From Pedococcus sp. 5OH_020 (GTDB lineage Bacteria > Actinomycetota > Actinomycetes > Actinomycetales > Dermatophilaceae), in assembly GCF_027812955.1 (NCBI RefSeq), contig NZ_JAPYZV010000001.1:665092-729091 (forward strand): DNA of 64,000 nucleotides, read 5' to 3'. The notes beneath the pieces are model-generated. The model searched no databases, was not told the DNA's origin, and saw only the letters and a program-made list of their open reading frames with translations. The position numbers were made by a program, and so were the translations under genes. This document shows, piece by piece, positions 28,046-37,956 of this stretch (position 1 is its first letter; the number at the start of each line of letters is the position of its first letter).

Positions 28046-28887
28046 CGCGCGGCCTCAGGGTGACGACGCGCGGGCTGGTGCACATCTACCGGGCCGAGGG
28101 CCACGACGTCGCGGCGCTGTCCGGCGTTGACCTCACCGTTGCGCCCGGGGAGGTCGTGGGACTTCTGGGGCCGTCCGGTGCGGGCAAGTCGACGCTGCTG
28201 ACCCTCTTCGGCGGACTGATGCGGCCGAGCGCCGGCCGGGTGCTGGTGGGGGACCACGAGCTGTCCACGATGAGCGAGGCCGACCTCGACGGGTTCCGCG
28301 CGGCCGAGGTCGGGCTCGTGCTGCAGGGCGCTGCTCGCAACCTGTTGCCATACTTCACCGCCCGCCAGAACGTCGACTTCGCCCAGCAGCCGGCGCGCCG
28401 TGCCGGGCGAGACGTCCCGCCCCCCGGCGAGGTCCTCGAGCTGGTCGGTATGGACGGTGCGGCGACCCGCCCTCTTGGCTCGCTTCCGCCCGGCCAGCTG
28501 CAGCTCGCGGCCCTGGCCGTGGCGCTGGCCAGCCGCCCGGGGCTACTGCTGGGCGACGAGCCCACCAGCCAGCTGCACCACTCCTCCCGTGACCTCGTCC
28601 TCGACACCCTGCACCGGGTCAACCGCGAGTGGGGCACCACCGTCGTCGTGGTGACGCACGACCCCGATGTGGCGGCCCGCCTTCCGCGCACGGTCACCAT
28701 CCGGGACGGTCGCGTCGGTGGGGAGGGTCGCTCGGGTGAGGAGTACGCGGTCGTGTCGGCCGACGGTTCGCTGCCCCTGCCTCCGGCCGCGGTCGACGCG
28801 TTCCCTCCCGGAGCGCTGGTCCGGGTGCACGAGATCGAGGGCGTCTGGACCCTGGTCCCGGAGAGCGGGGGTCTTCAGGATGGCTGA
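28042..28887 (+). CDS. ABC transporter ATP-binding protein with altered signature
   Basis: The 281-residue ATPase starts at GTG 28042 (overlap GTGA). Walker A is GPSGAGKST, the Q-loop VLQGAARN, Walker B LLLGDEPTS and the H-loop VVVTHDPDV. The signature LSGGQ is replaced by LGSLPPGQLQ, which should weaken the ATP site it serves. A C-terminal extension of about 45 residues follows. It is the first of two ATPases for the same permease. Confidence 0.9.
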   Translation: MTRGLRVTTRGLVHIYRAEGHDVAALSGVDLTVAPGEVVGLLGPSGAGKSTLLTLFGGLMRPSAGRVLVGDHELSTMSEADLDGFRAAEVGLVLQGAARNLLPYFTARQNVDFAQQPARRAGRDVPPPGEVLELVGMDGAATRPLGSLPPGQLQLAALAVALASRPGLLLGDEPTSQLHHSSRDLVLDTLHRVNREWGTTVVVVTHDPDVAARLPRTVTIRDGRVGGEGRSGEEYAVVSADGSLPLPPAAVDAFPPGALVRVHEIEGVWTLVPESGGLQDG

Positions 28888-29617
28888 GGGCGAGAGCCTG
28901 CGCGGGTCGCTCGCGCCTGTCGGGGCGGTCGGGCCGCAGGAGTGGATCGAGTCTGTCGACACCCCGCCCCTGCGGCTGTCCGGGGTGACGGTGCGGTATG
29001 GCGACACTGTGGCCGTGGACGCTGCCGAGCTCGAGGCGTACGCCGGTGAGCTCATCGCCGTGACAGGGCACAGCGGCGCGGGGAAGTCGTCCCTGCTCTG
29101 GGCAGTCGCCGGCGCCGTGCCGTTCGACGGCACGGTCCTGCTCGGCGCGGATGCCGTCACGGACAGGGCGCAGGCGGCCTCGTTGGGGATCGAGGTCATC
29201 CCGCAGGGAAGCGCTCTGGCCGTGCTGCTCTCGGCGCACGAGAACGTTGCTCTGCCGCTCCTGGCCCGTGCCGTACCGGCGGATCTGGCCCACCGTCGTG
29301 CGTCGAGTGCGCTGCGCGCCGTAGGCCTGGAGGAGTCGGCCGCCCATCTGGCCGAAGAGCTCAGCGGAGGACAGCAGCAGCGCGTGGCCGTCGCCCGCGG
29401 TCTGGCGCTGCACGGGCGGGTCCTGCTCGCGGACGAGCCGACCTCGGAGCTCGACCACGACAACCGGGAGAGGGTCCTGGCCCTGCTGCGGGCCGAGGCC
29501 GACCGTGGTGCGATCGTCCTGATGGCGACGCACGACCCCGAGGCGGCCGAGGCGGCCGACGGGGAGATCCGGCTCGACGATGGACGGGTCGACAGCGTGA
29601 GGTTGCCGCAGGGCTAG
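28880..29617 (+). CDS. ABC transporter ATP-binding protein (canonical partner)
   Basis: The 245-residue product starts at ATG 28880, overlapping the previous stop by eight bases. All motifs are intact: Walker A GHSGAGKSS, Q-loop near VIPQGSALAV, signature LSGGQQQR, Walker B VLLADEPTSELD and the H-loop ATHDPEA. Together with the preceding degenerate ATPase it probably forms a heterodimer with one competent and one weak site, energising the FtsX-like permease. Confidence 0.9.
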   Translation: MAEGESLRGSLAPVGAVGPQEWIESVDTPPLRLSGVTVRYGDTVAVDAAELEAYAGELIAVTGHSGAGKSSLLWAVAGAVPFDGTVLLGADAVTDRAQAASLGIEVIPQGSALAVLLSAHENVALPLLARAVPADLAHRRASSALRAVGLEESAAHLAEELSGGQQQRVAVARGLALHGRVLLADEPTSELDHDNRERVLALLRAEADRGAIVLMATHDPEAAEAADGEIRLDDGRVDSVRLPQG

Positions 29618-29627
29618 CCTGCTGCGC

Positions 29628-30143
29628 GTGCCGAAGCCGATCCGCCTCCCCTTCGACCCGATCGTCCGGGCGGCCCAGCTGTGGACCCAGCGCTGGGGGC
29701 GCAGCTCGCAGCCCCTCGCGATGGCGAGCGCGACCTCCGTCATGCGGGTGCAGCAGCTGCTCATCAGCGAGTACGACGCCGTGGTCGGCAGGCACGGGCT
29801 CAGCTTCGCCCGGTACGAGGCGCTGGTGCTGCTTGCCTTCAGCCGGGAGGGCCGACTGGGGATGAGCAAGATCGGGCAGCGGCTCATGGTCCACCCGACC
29901 AGTGCGACGAACATCATCCAGCGTCTCGCGGCGCAGGGGTTCGTCGAGCGCATCCCCAACCCGCACGACGGCCGCGGCACCTTGGCGGTGATCACGACGG
30001 CGGGTCACGACGCCATGGAGGCCGCCACGGCCGACCTCGTGGCCATGCGCTTCGCCCTCGGGATGCTGTCGGCGCAGGAGCACGAACAGCTCTTCGAGCT
30101 GCTGCGGAAGGTGCGGCTGGGCGCCCACGACTTCGAGGCCTGA
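29628..30143 (+). CDS. MarR-family transcriptional regulator
   Basis: The 171-residue product starts at GTG 29628, ten bases after the ATPase gene. The winged-helix spans about 65-130 (MSKIGQRLMVHPTSATNIIQRLAAQGFVERIPNPHDGRG is the typical MarR recognition region and wing). N- and C-terminal helices would form the dimer interface. It probably belongs to the ABC operon, and the perfect 24-bp palindrome that starts 50 bases after its stop is a good operator candidate, pointing to control of the acyl-CoA mutase gene and perhaps its own operon. Confidence 0.95.
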   Translation: MPKPIRLPFDPIVRAAQLWTQRWGRSSQPLAMASATSVMRVQQLLISEYDAVVGRHGLSFARYEALVLLAFSREGRLGMSKIGQRLMVHPTSATNIIQRLAAQGFVERIPNPHDGRGTLAVITTAGHDAMEAATADLVAMRFALGMLSAQEHEQLFELLRKVRLGAHDFEA

Positions 30144-30187
30144 CACCCCAGCCGTGCGGGGGGGGTGGGGGTCAGGCCGACCCCGAC

Positions 30188-30224
30188 GTGACATTTACTA
30201 GGACGTCCTAGTAAATTGAGCCCC
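30188..30224 (+). promoter_or_regulatory. Likely leaderless promoter of the acyl-CoA mutase gene
   Basis: GTGACA at 30188-30193 and GTAAAT at 30211-30216 are 17 bases apart and resemble -35 and -10 boxes. Transcription would begin at or next to the ATG at 30225, which has no ribosome site before it. This is inference from spacing only. Confidence 0.4.
30193..30216. promoter_or_regulatory. Perfect 24-bp palindrome, probable MarR operator
   Basis: The half-site ATTTACTAGGAC is followed by its exact reverse complement. It lies between the marR stop and the mutase start, across the proposed -10 region. A perfect AT-rich palindrome beside a marR gene is the usual operator arrangement. A bound dimer would block the promoter. 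Confidence 0.8.
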
Positions 30225-32012
30225 ATGCCCGACACCCCTGCCGATACCTCCGCCGCCGCCTCCGCTCACCGCTCCCAGGGCGCTGCCCGTTGGCAGGCCC
30301 GCTATGACTCCGCGCTGGCCAAGGGCCAGGTCCGCGACGCAGACTTCACCACGCTCTCCGGTATGCCGGTCGAGCCGGTGTACGGGCCGGCGGAGGGCGA
30401 GTCGCCGGACCGGATCGGCTGGCCGGGCGAGTTCCCCTTCACCCGAGGGCTCTACCCCACCGGCTACCGCGGCCGCACCTGGACGATCCGCCAGTTCGCG
30501 GGCTTCGGCAACGCCGTGCAGACCAACGAGCGGTACAAGATGATCCTCGAGCGCGGTGGTGGTGGCCTGTCCGTGGCGTTCGACATGCCGACGCTCATGG
30601 GCCGCGACTCGGACGACCCGATGAGCCTGGGGGAGGTTGGGCACTGCGGCGTCGCCATCGACTCGGCGGCGGACATGGAGGTCCTGTTCCACGAGCTGCC
30701 GCTCGCGGACATCACCACGTCCATGACGATCAGCGGCCCCGCCGTGCCGGTCTTCTGCATGTACCTCGTGGCCGCGGAGCGCCAGGGGGTCGACCCGGGC
30801 GTCCTCAACGGCACTCTCCAGACCGACATCTTCAAGGAGTACATCGCCCAGAAGGAGTGGCTCTTCGCTCCTGAGCCACACCTGCGCCTCATCGGCGACC
30901 TCATGGAGTACTGCGCGAACCACATACCGGCGTACAAGCCGCTGTCGGTCTCCGGGTACCACATCCGCGAGGCGGGCTCGACGGCCGCGCAGGAGCTCGC
31001 CTTCACCTTGGCCGACGGCTTCGGGTACGTGGAGCTGGGCCTGGCGCGCGGGCTCGACATCGAGACCTTCGCCCCCGGACTGTCCTTCTTCTTCGACAGC
31101 CACCTCGACTTCTTCGAGGAGATCGCCAAGTTCCGGGCCGCGCGCCGGATCTGGGCCCGTTGGATGCGCGACGTCTACGGCGCCCGGACCGACAAGGCCC
31201 AGTGGCTCAGGTTCCACACCCAGACGGCGGGCGTCAGCCTCACGGCCCAGCAGCCGTACAACAACGTGGTGCGCACCGCGGTCGAGGCGCTCGCCGCGGT
31301 GCTGGGAGGGACCAACTCGCTCCATACCAACGCCCTCGACGAGACGTTGGCCCTGCCGACCGAGCAGGCCGCCGAGATCGCGCTGCGGACGCAGCAGGTG
31401 ATCATGGAGGAGACCGGTGTCGTGAACGTCGCCGACCCGCTCGGCGGAAGCTGGTACGTGGAGGCGCTCACCGACCAGATCGAGGCGGAGGCCGACAAGA
31501 TCTTCGACCGCGTCCTGACCCTCGGCGGCAGCGACCTCACCTCCAGGGACACCGAGAAGCTTGCCGAGGCGGTCCACCGAACCGCTGAGGCGGGGCCGAC
31601 GGCCTTCGCCCGGATGCCCATGACCAAGGGCATCCTGCGAGGGATCGAGGAGGGCTGGTTCATGTCCGAGATCGCGGAGGCGGCGTTCCAGTACCAGGTC
31701 TCCCTCGAGAAGGGTGACAAGCGGGTGGTCGGCGTGAACTGCCACACCGGGTCGGTGAGCCACGAGCTCGAGATCCTGCGGGTCAGCCACGAGGTGGAGC
31801 GCGAGCAGGTCGCTGCCCTCACCGCGCGCAAGGCCGCCCGCGACGAGGCGGCGGTCGGGCAAGCCGTCCGGCACCTCGTCGACGTGGCGCGGACCAGCGA
31901 CAACATGGTCCCCGCCATGCTGGAGGCGGTGCGTGCCGAGGCCACCCTGGGAGAGATCTGCGACGCGCTTCGGGACGAGTGGGGGGTCTACCGGGAGCCT
32001 GCGCGGTTCTGA
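30225..32012 (+). CDS. Methylmalonyl-CoA mutase family, large (catalytic) subunit
   Basis: The product is 595 residues from ATG 30225, which lacks a ribosome site and may be translated from a leaderless message. The TIM-barrel part is complete: FPFTRGLYPTGYRGRTWTIRQFAGF, LSVAFDMPTLMGRDSDDP, LSVSGYHIREAGSTA and GGTNSLHTNALDE. The C-terminal B12-binding domain (DxHxxG) is absent, as in two-subunit mutases, so a small subunit must be encoded elsewhere. The reaction is an adenosylcobalamin-dependent carbon-skeleton rearrangement; the substrate (methylmalonyl-, ethylmalonyl-, isobutyryl- or 2-hydroxyisobutyryl-CoA) cannot be fixed from these motifs. MeaB is encoded at 18969. Confidence 0.9.
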   Translation: MPDTPADTSAAASAHRSQGAARWQARYDSALAKGQVRDADFTTLSGMPVEPVYGPAEGESPDRIGWPGEFPFTRGLYPTGYRGRTWTIRQFAGFGNAVQTNERYKMILERGGGGLSVAFDMPTLMGRDSDDPMSLGEVGHCGVAIDSAADMEVLFHELPLADITTSMTISGPAVPVFCMYLVAAERQGVDPGVLNGTLQTDIFKEYIAQKEWLFAPEPHLRLIGDLMEYCANHIPAYKPLSVSGYHIREAGSTAAQELAFTLADGFGYVELGLARGLDIETFAPGLSFFFDSHLDFFEEIAKFRAARRIWARWMRDVYGARTDKAQWLRFHTQTAGVSLTAQQPYNNVVRTAVEALAAVLGGTNSLHTNALDETLALPTEQAAEIALRTQQVIMEETGVVNVADPLGGSWYVEALTDQIEAEADKIFDRVLTLGGSDLTSRDTEKLAEAVHRTAEAGPTAFARMPMTKGILRGIEEGWFMSEIAEAAFQYQVSLEKGDKRVVGVNCHTGSVSHELEILRVSHEVEREQVAALTARKAARDEAAVGQAVRHLVDVARTSDNMVPAMLEAVRAEATLGEICDALRDEWGVYREPARF

Positions 32013-32153
32013 CGCTGGGGCTTGCGTCCCGGCGTCCTCTCCCGCTGGCCCGTCGCACGAGATTTGTCCTCGCGGGGGGCCGTGGGTCATGGTGGAGGAC
32101 ATGCCGGCTCGGGGCCGCTCCCACGCCGGTCCTCTCACGTAAGGAGCCTCGCT

Positions 32154-32864
32154 GTGTCGACGCTGGCCAAACGCGCCGCGCTGGTGGTGGTGGGCGTGGT
32201 GGGACTCGCCCTCGTGGCGGTCGGCGTCTGGTTCACCGCCCACCTCGGCGTCTCCGGCAGCGCCAGCTTCACGGCCACACCCGCCAAGGGCGCGGTCGTG
32301 GTGCTGGAACCGTCCCTGCTCAACCGCGTAGACCGGCCGGTGCGAGTCAGCGCCGTCGCCCGGGAAGGTGGGGTGTGGATGGGCCGGGCCGCGCCCTCCG
32401 ACGTGCGCGCCATCGTCGGCAACGCGGCGCGGACCACCATGACGACCGCCCGGGTGGGCGACTGGTCGCTGCGGCAGTCCCGCGCCGGCGCCGGTCCCGC
32501 GGGCTCGCCGGACAACGCCGACGTCTGGCGCCAGACCTCCGCTGGCAGCCGCCGGGTGAGCCTGCTGCTCCGCCAGGCCGACGCCCCCGAGGCGGTCCTC
32601 ATCGCCGCTCCCGCCGGCGGCGCGCCCGACCTTCGATCCGTCACCGTCACGATCGAGCGGCGCACCTGGGCGTTCCAGGCGCTGCTGGTCACCCTCGTAG
32701 GGCTGATCGTCCTGTCCGCCACCCTCGGCGCGCTCTGGTATGACAGGCGTGGGGGAGCACAGTCCAGGGAGGTCGGGGAGCAGGCGGCGGCAGCCGAGGA
32801 CGAGACGGGCCCCGCCGGTGCCCCGGCCTCCGCACGCCGGTCGACGAGGGGGGCCTCTGCATGA
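32154..32864 (+). CDS. Hypothetical membrane protein
   Basis: The 236-residue product starts at GTG 32154 behind AAGGAG. Membrane helices lie at about 8-28 and 178-200; between them is an external domain of about 150 residues with repeated short strands (GAVVVLEPSLLNRVDRP, RRVSLLLRQAD). The charged Gln/Glu/Ala-rich tail is cytoplasmic. The stop overlaps the start of the lipoprotein gene (ATGA), so the two are probably partners at the cell surface. I do not recognise a family. Confidence 0.7.
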   Translation: MSTLAKRAALVVVGVVGLALVAVGVWFTAHLGVSGSASFTATPAKGAVVVLEPSLLNRVDRPVRVSAVAREGGVWMGRAAPSDVRAIVGNAARTTMTTARVGDWSLRQSRAGAGPAGSPDNADVWRQTSAGSRRVSLLLRQADAPEAVLIAAPAGGAPDLRSVTVTIERRTWAFQALLVTLVGLIVLSATLGALWYDRRGGAQSREVGEQAAAAEDETGPAGAPASARRSTRGASA

Positions 32865-33859
32865 GCGCGGACTCCCTGAGGCGACGTGGGCCCCTCGTCG
32901 CCGTTGTCGGCGCAGCGCTCGCTCTCGGCGTGACGGCCTGCGGCTCGGTCGCCGGCGTCCACGAAGCCCCCAGCCAGGTGACGACCGTTGCCCCACTGGG
33001 CGGGCTCAAGGCCCAGGAGATCACGGCCCGTGTCCTGGCCGAGGCCGAGTCCGCAGCAGTCGCCCCGCCGGGCCAGGCAGCGGTCATCCGACGCCGCGCG
33101 CTCACCGGCCCGGCACTCGCGGTGGCAGAAGCAGCCGCCCGCCTGGGTCCCAACCCAGGGAGTCCCGGGGCGCCGATCCGCAAGAGCGAGCCGCCGAAGG
33201 TCCTGGCCGTCTCTCGAGGGACCGGCTGGCCTCGCGTCATCCTCGCCCGGACGACCGGAGCCGACGGCGCCACCCGGCTCAACCTGCTCAGCTCACCGGA
33301 CGCCCGCACGGCCTTCAGGCTCGCCTTCGCGGCCACCATGCACCCTGGGGCCACCGTGCCGGCGATCGACCCCCTGCCACAGGGCTCACCCCTGGTCCTC
33401 GACGGTGCGGGCCTCACCGTGGCGCCGGACGCGCTCGTGCGCGAGCTCGCAGCCGGGCTGGCCTACCCCAGACCCGCCGCGACGCCGCACGTCCTGACCA
33501 CAGACCCGTTCTCCGTCGCCGTGCGGGCCAACGCCGCGGCGCAGGCGAAGGCGTTCGGCGGACTCGCGACGTTGACGCGCAGCCACCAGCCGCAAGCCGG
33601 GGCGAGTGTCGCGCTTGCCCTTCACGGGGGTGGGGCCGTCGTCTTCGCGCTGCTGCAGCGGACCGACTCCATCACGCTGAAGCCCGGGGGGAGGTCGCTG
33701 ACGCCGAACGCGCAGTTCCAGCACCTCGTGGGTAAGAGGACCCTGACCCGCAGCGCAGAGCTCAAGACGTACGAGACCGTCGTCCTCACGCTGCCGCCCG
33801 AAGGCAAGGCGAGCGTGGTCGCCGTGGACGAGGTGCTCTTCTCGGCCAAGGGCGCCTGA
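32861..33859 (+). CDS. Hypothetical lipoprotein
   Basis: The 332-residue product has a signal peptide ending in the lipobox GVTACGS (Cys27), so it should be anchored to the outer face of the membrane. The mature part is Ala/Pro-rich in its first 80 residues, with a beta-rich remainder (WPRVILARTTG, VVFALLQRTDSITL). The family is not recognised. It overlaps and is coupled with the preceding membrane-protein gene. Confidence 0.75.
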   Translation: MSADSLRRRGPLVAVVGAALALGVTACGSVAGVHEAPSQVTTVAPLGGLKAQEITARVLAEAESAAVAPPGQAAVIRRRALTGPALAVAEAAARLGPNPGSPGAPIRKSEPPKVLAVSRGTGWPRVILARTTGADGATRLNLLSSPDARTAFRLAFAATMHPGATVPAIDPLPQGSPLVLDGAGLTVAPDALVRELAAGLAYPRPAATPHVLTTDPFSVAVRANAAAQAKAFGGLATLTRSHQPQAGASVALALHGGGAVVFALLQRTDSITLKPGGRSLTPNAQFQHLVGKRTLTRSAELKTYETVVLTLPPEGKASVVAVDEVLFSAKGA

Positions 33860-33893
33860 GCGTCAGCCACGGCCGTACGCAAGAATCGTTGCC

Positions 33894-34919
33894 ATGAGTG
33901 ATCAGCCGTTGACCGCTGGAGGCCTTCGGGGCGCCGTGGACCTCACCGCCCTGCAAGGCCGGCCCGCTGGCGGAGCGGGAGCCGCCGGAGGAACCGCAGG
34001 CGCCGGAGCCGCCGGGGCGTCGGGCGGGAACCGTCCCTCACAGTCGTCGGGCGCCGCAGCGTCGGGCCCGGGCGATGGGGTGCCGGGCCGCTCCGGCATC
34101 CTGGTGCAGGGCACGGACACCAACTTCACCGAGGTGGCGAACGCCTCTGTCGGGGTGCCGATGCTCGTCGTGCTGTGGGCCTCGCAGCTGCCGGCGTCCC
34201 GCGACTACCTCGACACCGTCGTGGCGGTGGCCCGCTCCTACGAAGGCCGCTTGCAGGTGGTCGGCATCGACGTTGACCAGAACCCCGCCCTGTTCCGGGC
34301 CTTCCAGGTCCAGAGCGTTCCCGTGACCCTCGGGCTGCTCCAGGGCCAGCCCGTCCCCATGTTCGCCGGCGCCCAGCCGCCGGAGGCGCTGCGCCCCATC
34401 CTCGACGAGCTGCTCGCGCTCGCCGTGCAGCACGGGGTGACCGGGCGCGTCGAGGTGCTGCCGGACGACGACGGGGCCGGCGTGGACGACGCAGCCGAGG
34501 CTCCCCTGCCACCGCTCCACCAGGAGGCCTACGACGCCATCGAGCGCGGTGACCTCGCGGCAGCGCAGGCGGCGTACGCGCAGGCCTTGAAGGAGAACCC
34601 GGGCGACGCTGAGGCGGAGCTGGGCCTGGCCCAGGTCGGGCTCCTGCAACGCACCGAGGGGGTGGACCTTCAGGCCGCCAGGGCCGCGGCCGCAGACCGT
34701 CCCACCGACGTGGCCGCACAGACCCTCGTCGCCGACCTCGACGTGCTAGGTGGCCATGTGGAGGACGCCTTCCTTCGGCTCGTCGACCTCGTCAGGGCCA
34801 CCAGCGGTGAGGACCGGGAGGCTGCCCGCGGTCACCTGCTCCAGCTCTTCGCCGTGGTGGGCGCGCACGACGAGCGCGTGCGCAAGGCCAGGACAGCGCT
34901 GATGAGCGCACTTTTCTGA
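33894..34919 (+). CDS. CnoX/YbbN-like thioredoxin-TPR protein
   Basis: The product is 341 residues. The first 70 are Gly/Ala-rich and probably disordered. A thioredoxin fold at about 70-175 (FTEVANASVGVPMLVVLWASQ, VVGIDVDQNPALFRAFQVQSVPVTL) has the CxxC replaced by ASQLPAS, so it cannot do disulfide exchange. TPR-like helices (about 205-335) follow. This matches actinobacterial CnoX-type co-chaperones that hold unfolding clients for GroEL or DnaK. It is probably cytoplasmic and transcribed on its own. Confidence 0.85.
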   Translation: MSDQPLTAGGLRGAVDLTALQGRPAGGAGAAGGTAGAGAAGASGGNRPSQSSGAAASGPGDGVPGRSGILVQGTDTNFTEVANASVGVPMLVVLWASQLPASRDYLDTVVAVARSYEGRLQVVGIDVDQNPALFRAFQVQSVPVTLGLLQGQPVPMFAGAQPPEALRPILDELLALAVQHGVTGRVEVLPDDDGAGVDDAAEAPLPPLHQEAYDAIERGDLAAAQAAYAQALKENPGDAEAELGLAQVGLLQRTEGVDLQAARAAAADRPTDVAAQTLVADLDVLGGHVEDAFLRLVDLVRATSGEDREAARGHLLQLFAVVGAHDERVRKARTALMSALF

Positions 34920-34963
34920 GAGCACCGCTTTCGGGGTCGGCGATCTGCCGACAGGATGGGCCC

Positions 34964-36274
34964 ATGCCCACATCGCAGGAGCACCTCGTCGGACTGTTGC
35001 TGGGAGCGGAGGGGGACTGGCCACGCGCCTTCGAGACCCTCGCCGCTCGGCTGGGGGTGGTGAAGGCCAAGGACGGCTCCACCCATTCGCTTCGGACCGA
35101 ACGTGTCAGCATCGAGCCCTTCAACCTGCGCGACAAGCCGCGGCACGAGCTGGTCATCGACCGCCTCGCGTACTGGTACTACCACCCGCGGGAGTGGCTG
35201 AAGAAGGTCGCGCTCATGGACGACGTGTACCTGCTCAACAGCCCCTTCACCTTCCAGTCCATGGAGAAGCACTCGGCGTACTGTGCACTGCTCCGCCTGG
35301 GCATGAACGTGCCGGACACCGTGCTGGTCCCGTACAAGAACCCCGTGGACAACGCCCGCTGGGCGTTCACCTCCGCCAAGTACAACAGGCCGTTCGACCT
35401 CGACGCGATCGCCGAGCAGGTGGGCTACCCCATGTTCATGAAGCCGTTCGACGGTGGAGCGTGGCGCGGGGTGTCGATGATCCGCACCAAGGACGACCTG
35501 CACGCCGCGTACGACGACTCCGGCGAGATGCTGATGCACCTGCAGAAGGCGGTCGACGGCTACGAGGTCTTCGCCCGAGCGCTGACCATCGGCCCCGAGA
35601 CCATGGTCATGAAGTTCCGGCCGGACGAGCCGATGCACAACCGGTATGCCGTGGAGCACGGCTTCCTCTCGCCGTCGGTCGGCACCGAGGCCGTGACCAT
35701 CGCCCAGACGGTCAACGCGTTCTTCAGGTGGGAGTTCAACTCCTGCGAGATGCTCGTCAAGGACGGTGTCGTCTACCCGATCGACTATGCCAACGCCTGC
35801 CCGGACGTGGCGGTGACGTCGCTGCACTACTACTTCCCGTGGGCGATGAAGGCCCTGCTGAAGTGGTCGGTGTTCTGCCTGGTCACCGGCCGCAGAGCCA
35901 AGACGCAGGTGGACACCGGTCCCTGGTTCGACGTGGCCGACGACCCGGACCTGGACTACGCCGAGAAGCTCCAGGCCTACCAGGCGCTCGCCGACGCGCA
36001 CTTCGAGACGGAGCGGTACCGCGAGTTCTGCGAGACCGCCCTGCCCCACCTCGACGAGCGCGTCCTGGAGTGGGTCGACTCGCCGGACTTCAGGAGCCTT
36101 CTCACCGACACGATCCGCTCGACCTACCCGGAGCACGAGTGGGACTCGTTCGAGGGCCACTTCGGGGGGTTGACCGGTCTGTGGGTCTCCGACGAGCGGT
36201 CCCGCCTGGGCGCCGGCGCGTCGACTGCCGACGAGGCCGCGGTGGGTGGCCCCGCGCCGGCAGTCGCCGACTGA
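34964..36274 (+). CDS. ATP-grasp family protein, unknown substrate
   Basis: The 436-residue product shows the ATP-grasp pattern: GYPMFMKPFDGGAWRGVSMI (nucleotide-binding lysine and loop, about residues 152-171), then EVFARALTIG and VYPIDYANACPDVA, where the Asn/Asp would hold magnesium. Preceding helices (EKHSAYCALLRLGMNVP) form the pre-ATP-grasp region. The C-terminal 80 residues are an acidic, helical extension. Such enzymes join a carboxylate to an amine or thiol; the acceptor here is unknown, and no clear partner is adjacent. Confidence 0.8.
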   Translation: MPTSQEHLVGLLLGAEGDWPRAFETLAARLGVVKAKDGSTHSLRTERVSIEPFNLRDKPRHELVIDRLAYWYYHPREWLKKVALMDDVYLLNSPFTFQSMEKHSAYCALLRLGMNVPDTVLVPYKNPVDNARWAFTSAKYNRPFDLDAIAEQVGYPMFMKPFDGGAWRGVSMIRTKDDLHAAYDDSGEMLMHLQKAVDGYEVFARALTIGPETMVMKFRPDEPMHNRYAVEHGFLSPSVGTEAVTIAQTVNAFFRWEFNSCEMLVKDGVVYPIDYANACPDVAVTSLHYYFPWAMKALLKWSVFCLVTGRRAKTQVDTGPWFDVADDPDLDYAEKLQAYQALADAHFETERYREFCETALPHLDERVLEWVDSPDFRSLLTDTIRSTYPEHEWDSFEGHFGGLTGLWVSDERSRLGAGASTADEAAVGGPAPAVAD

Positions 36275-36312
36275 GCCCGCGGGCGCTCACGCACCCGATG
36301 GGGGCCGCGCGC

Positions 36313-37952
<1,640 letters not shown>

Positions 37953-37956
<4 letters not shown>

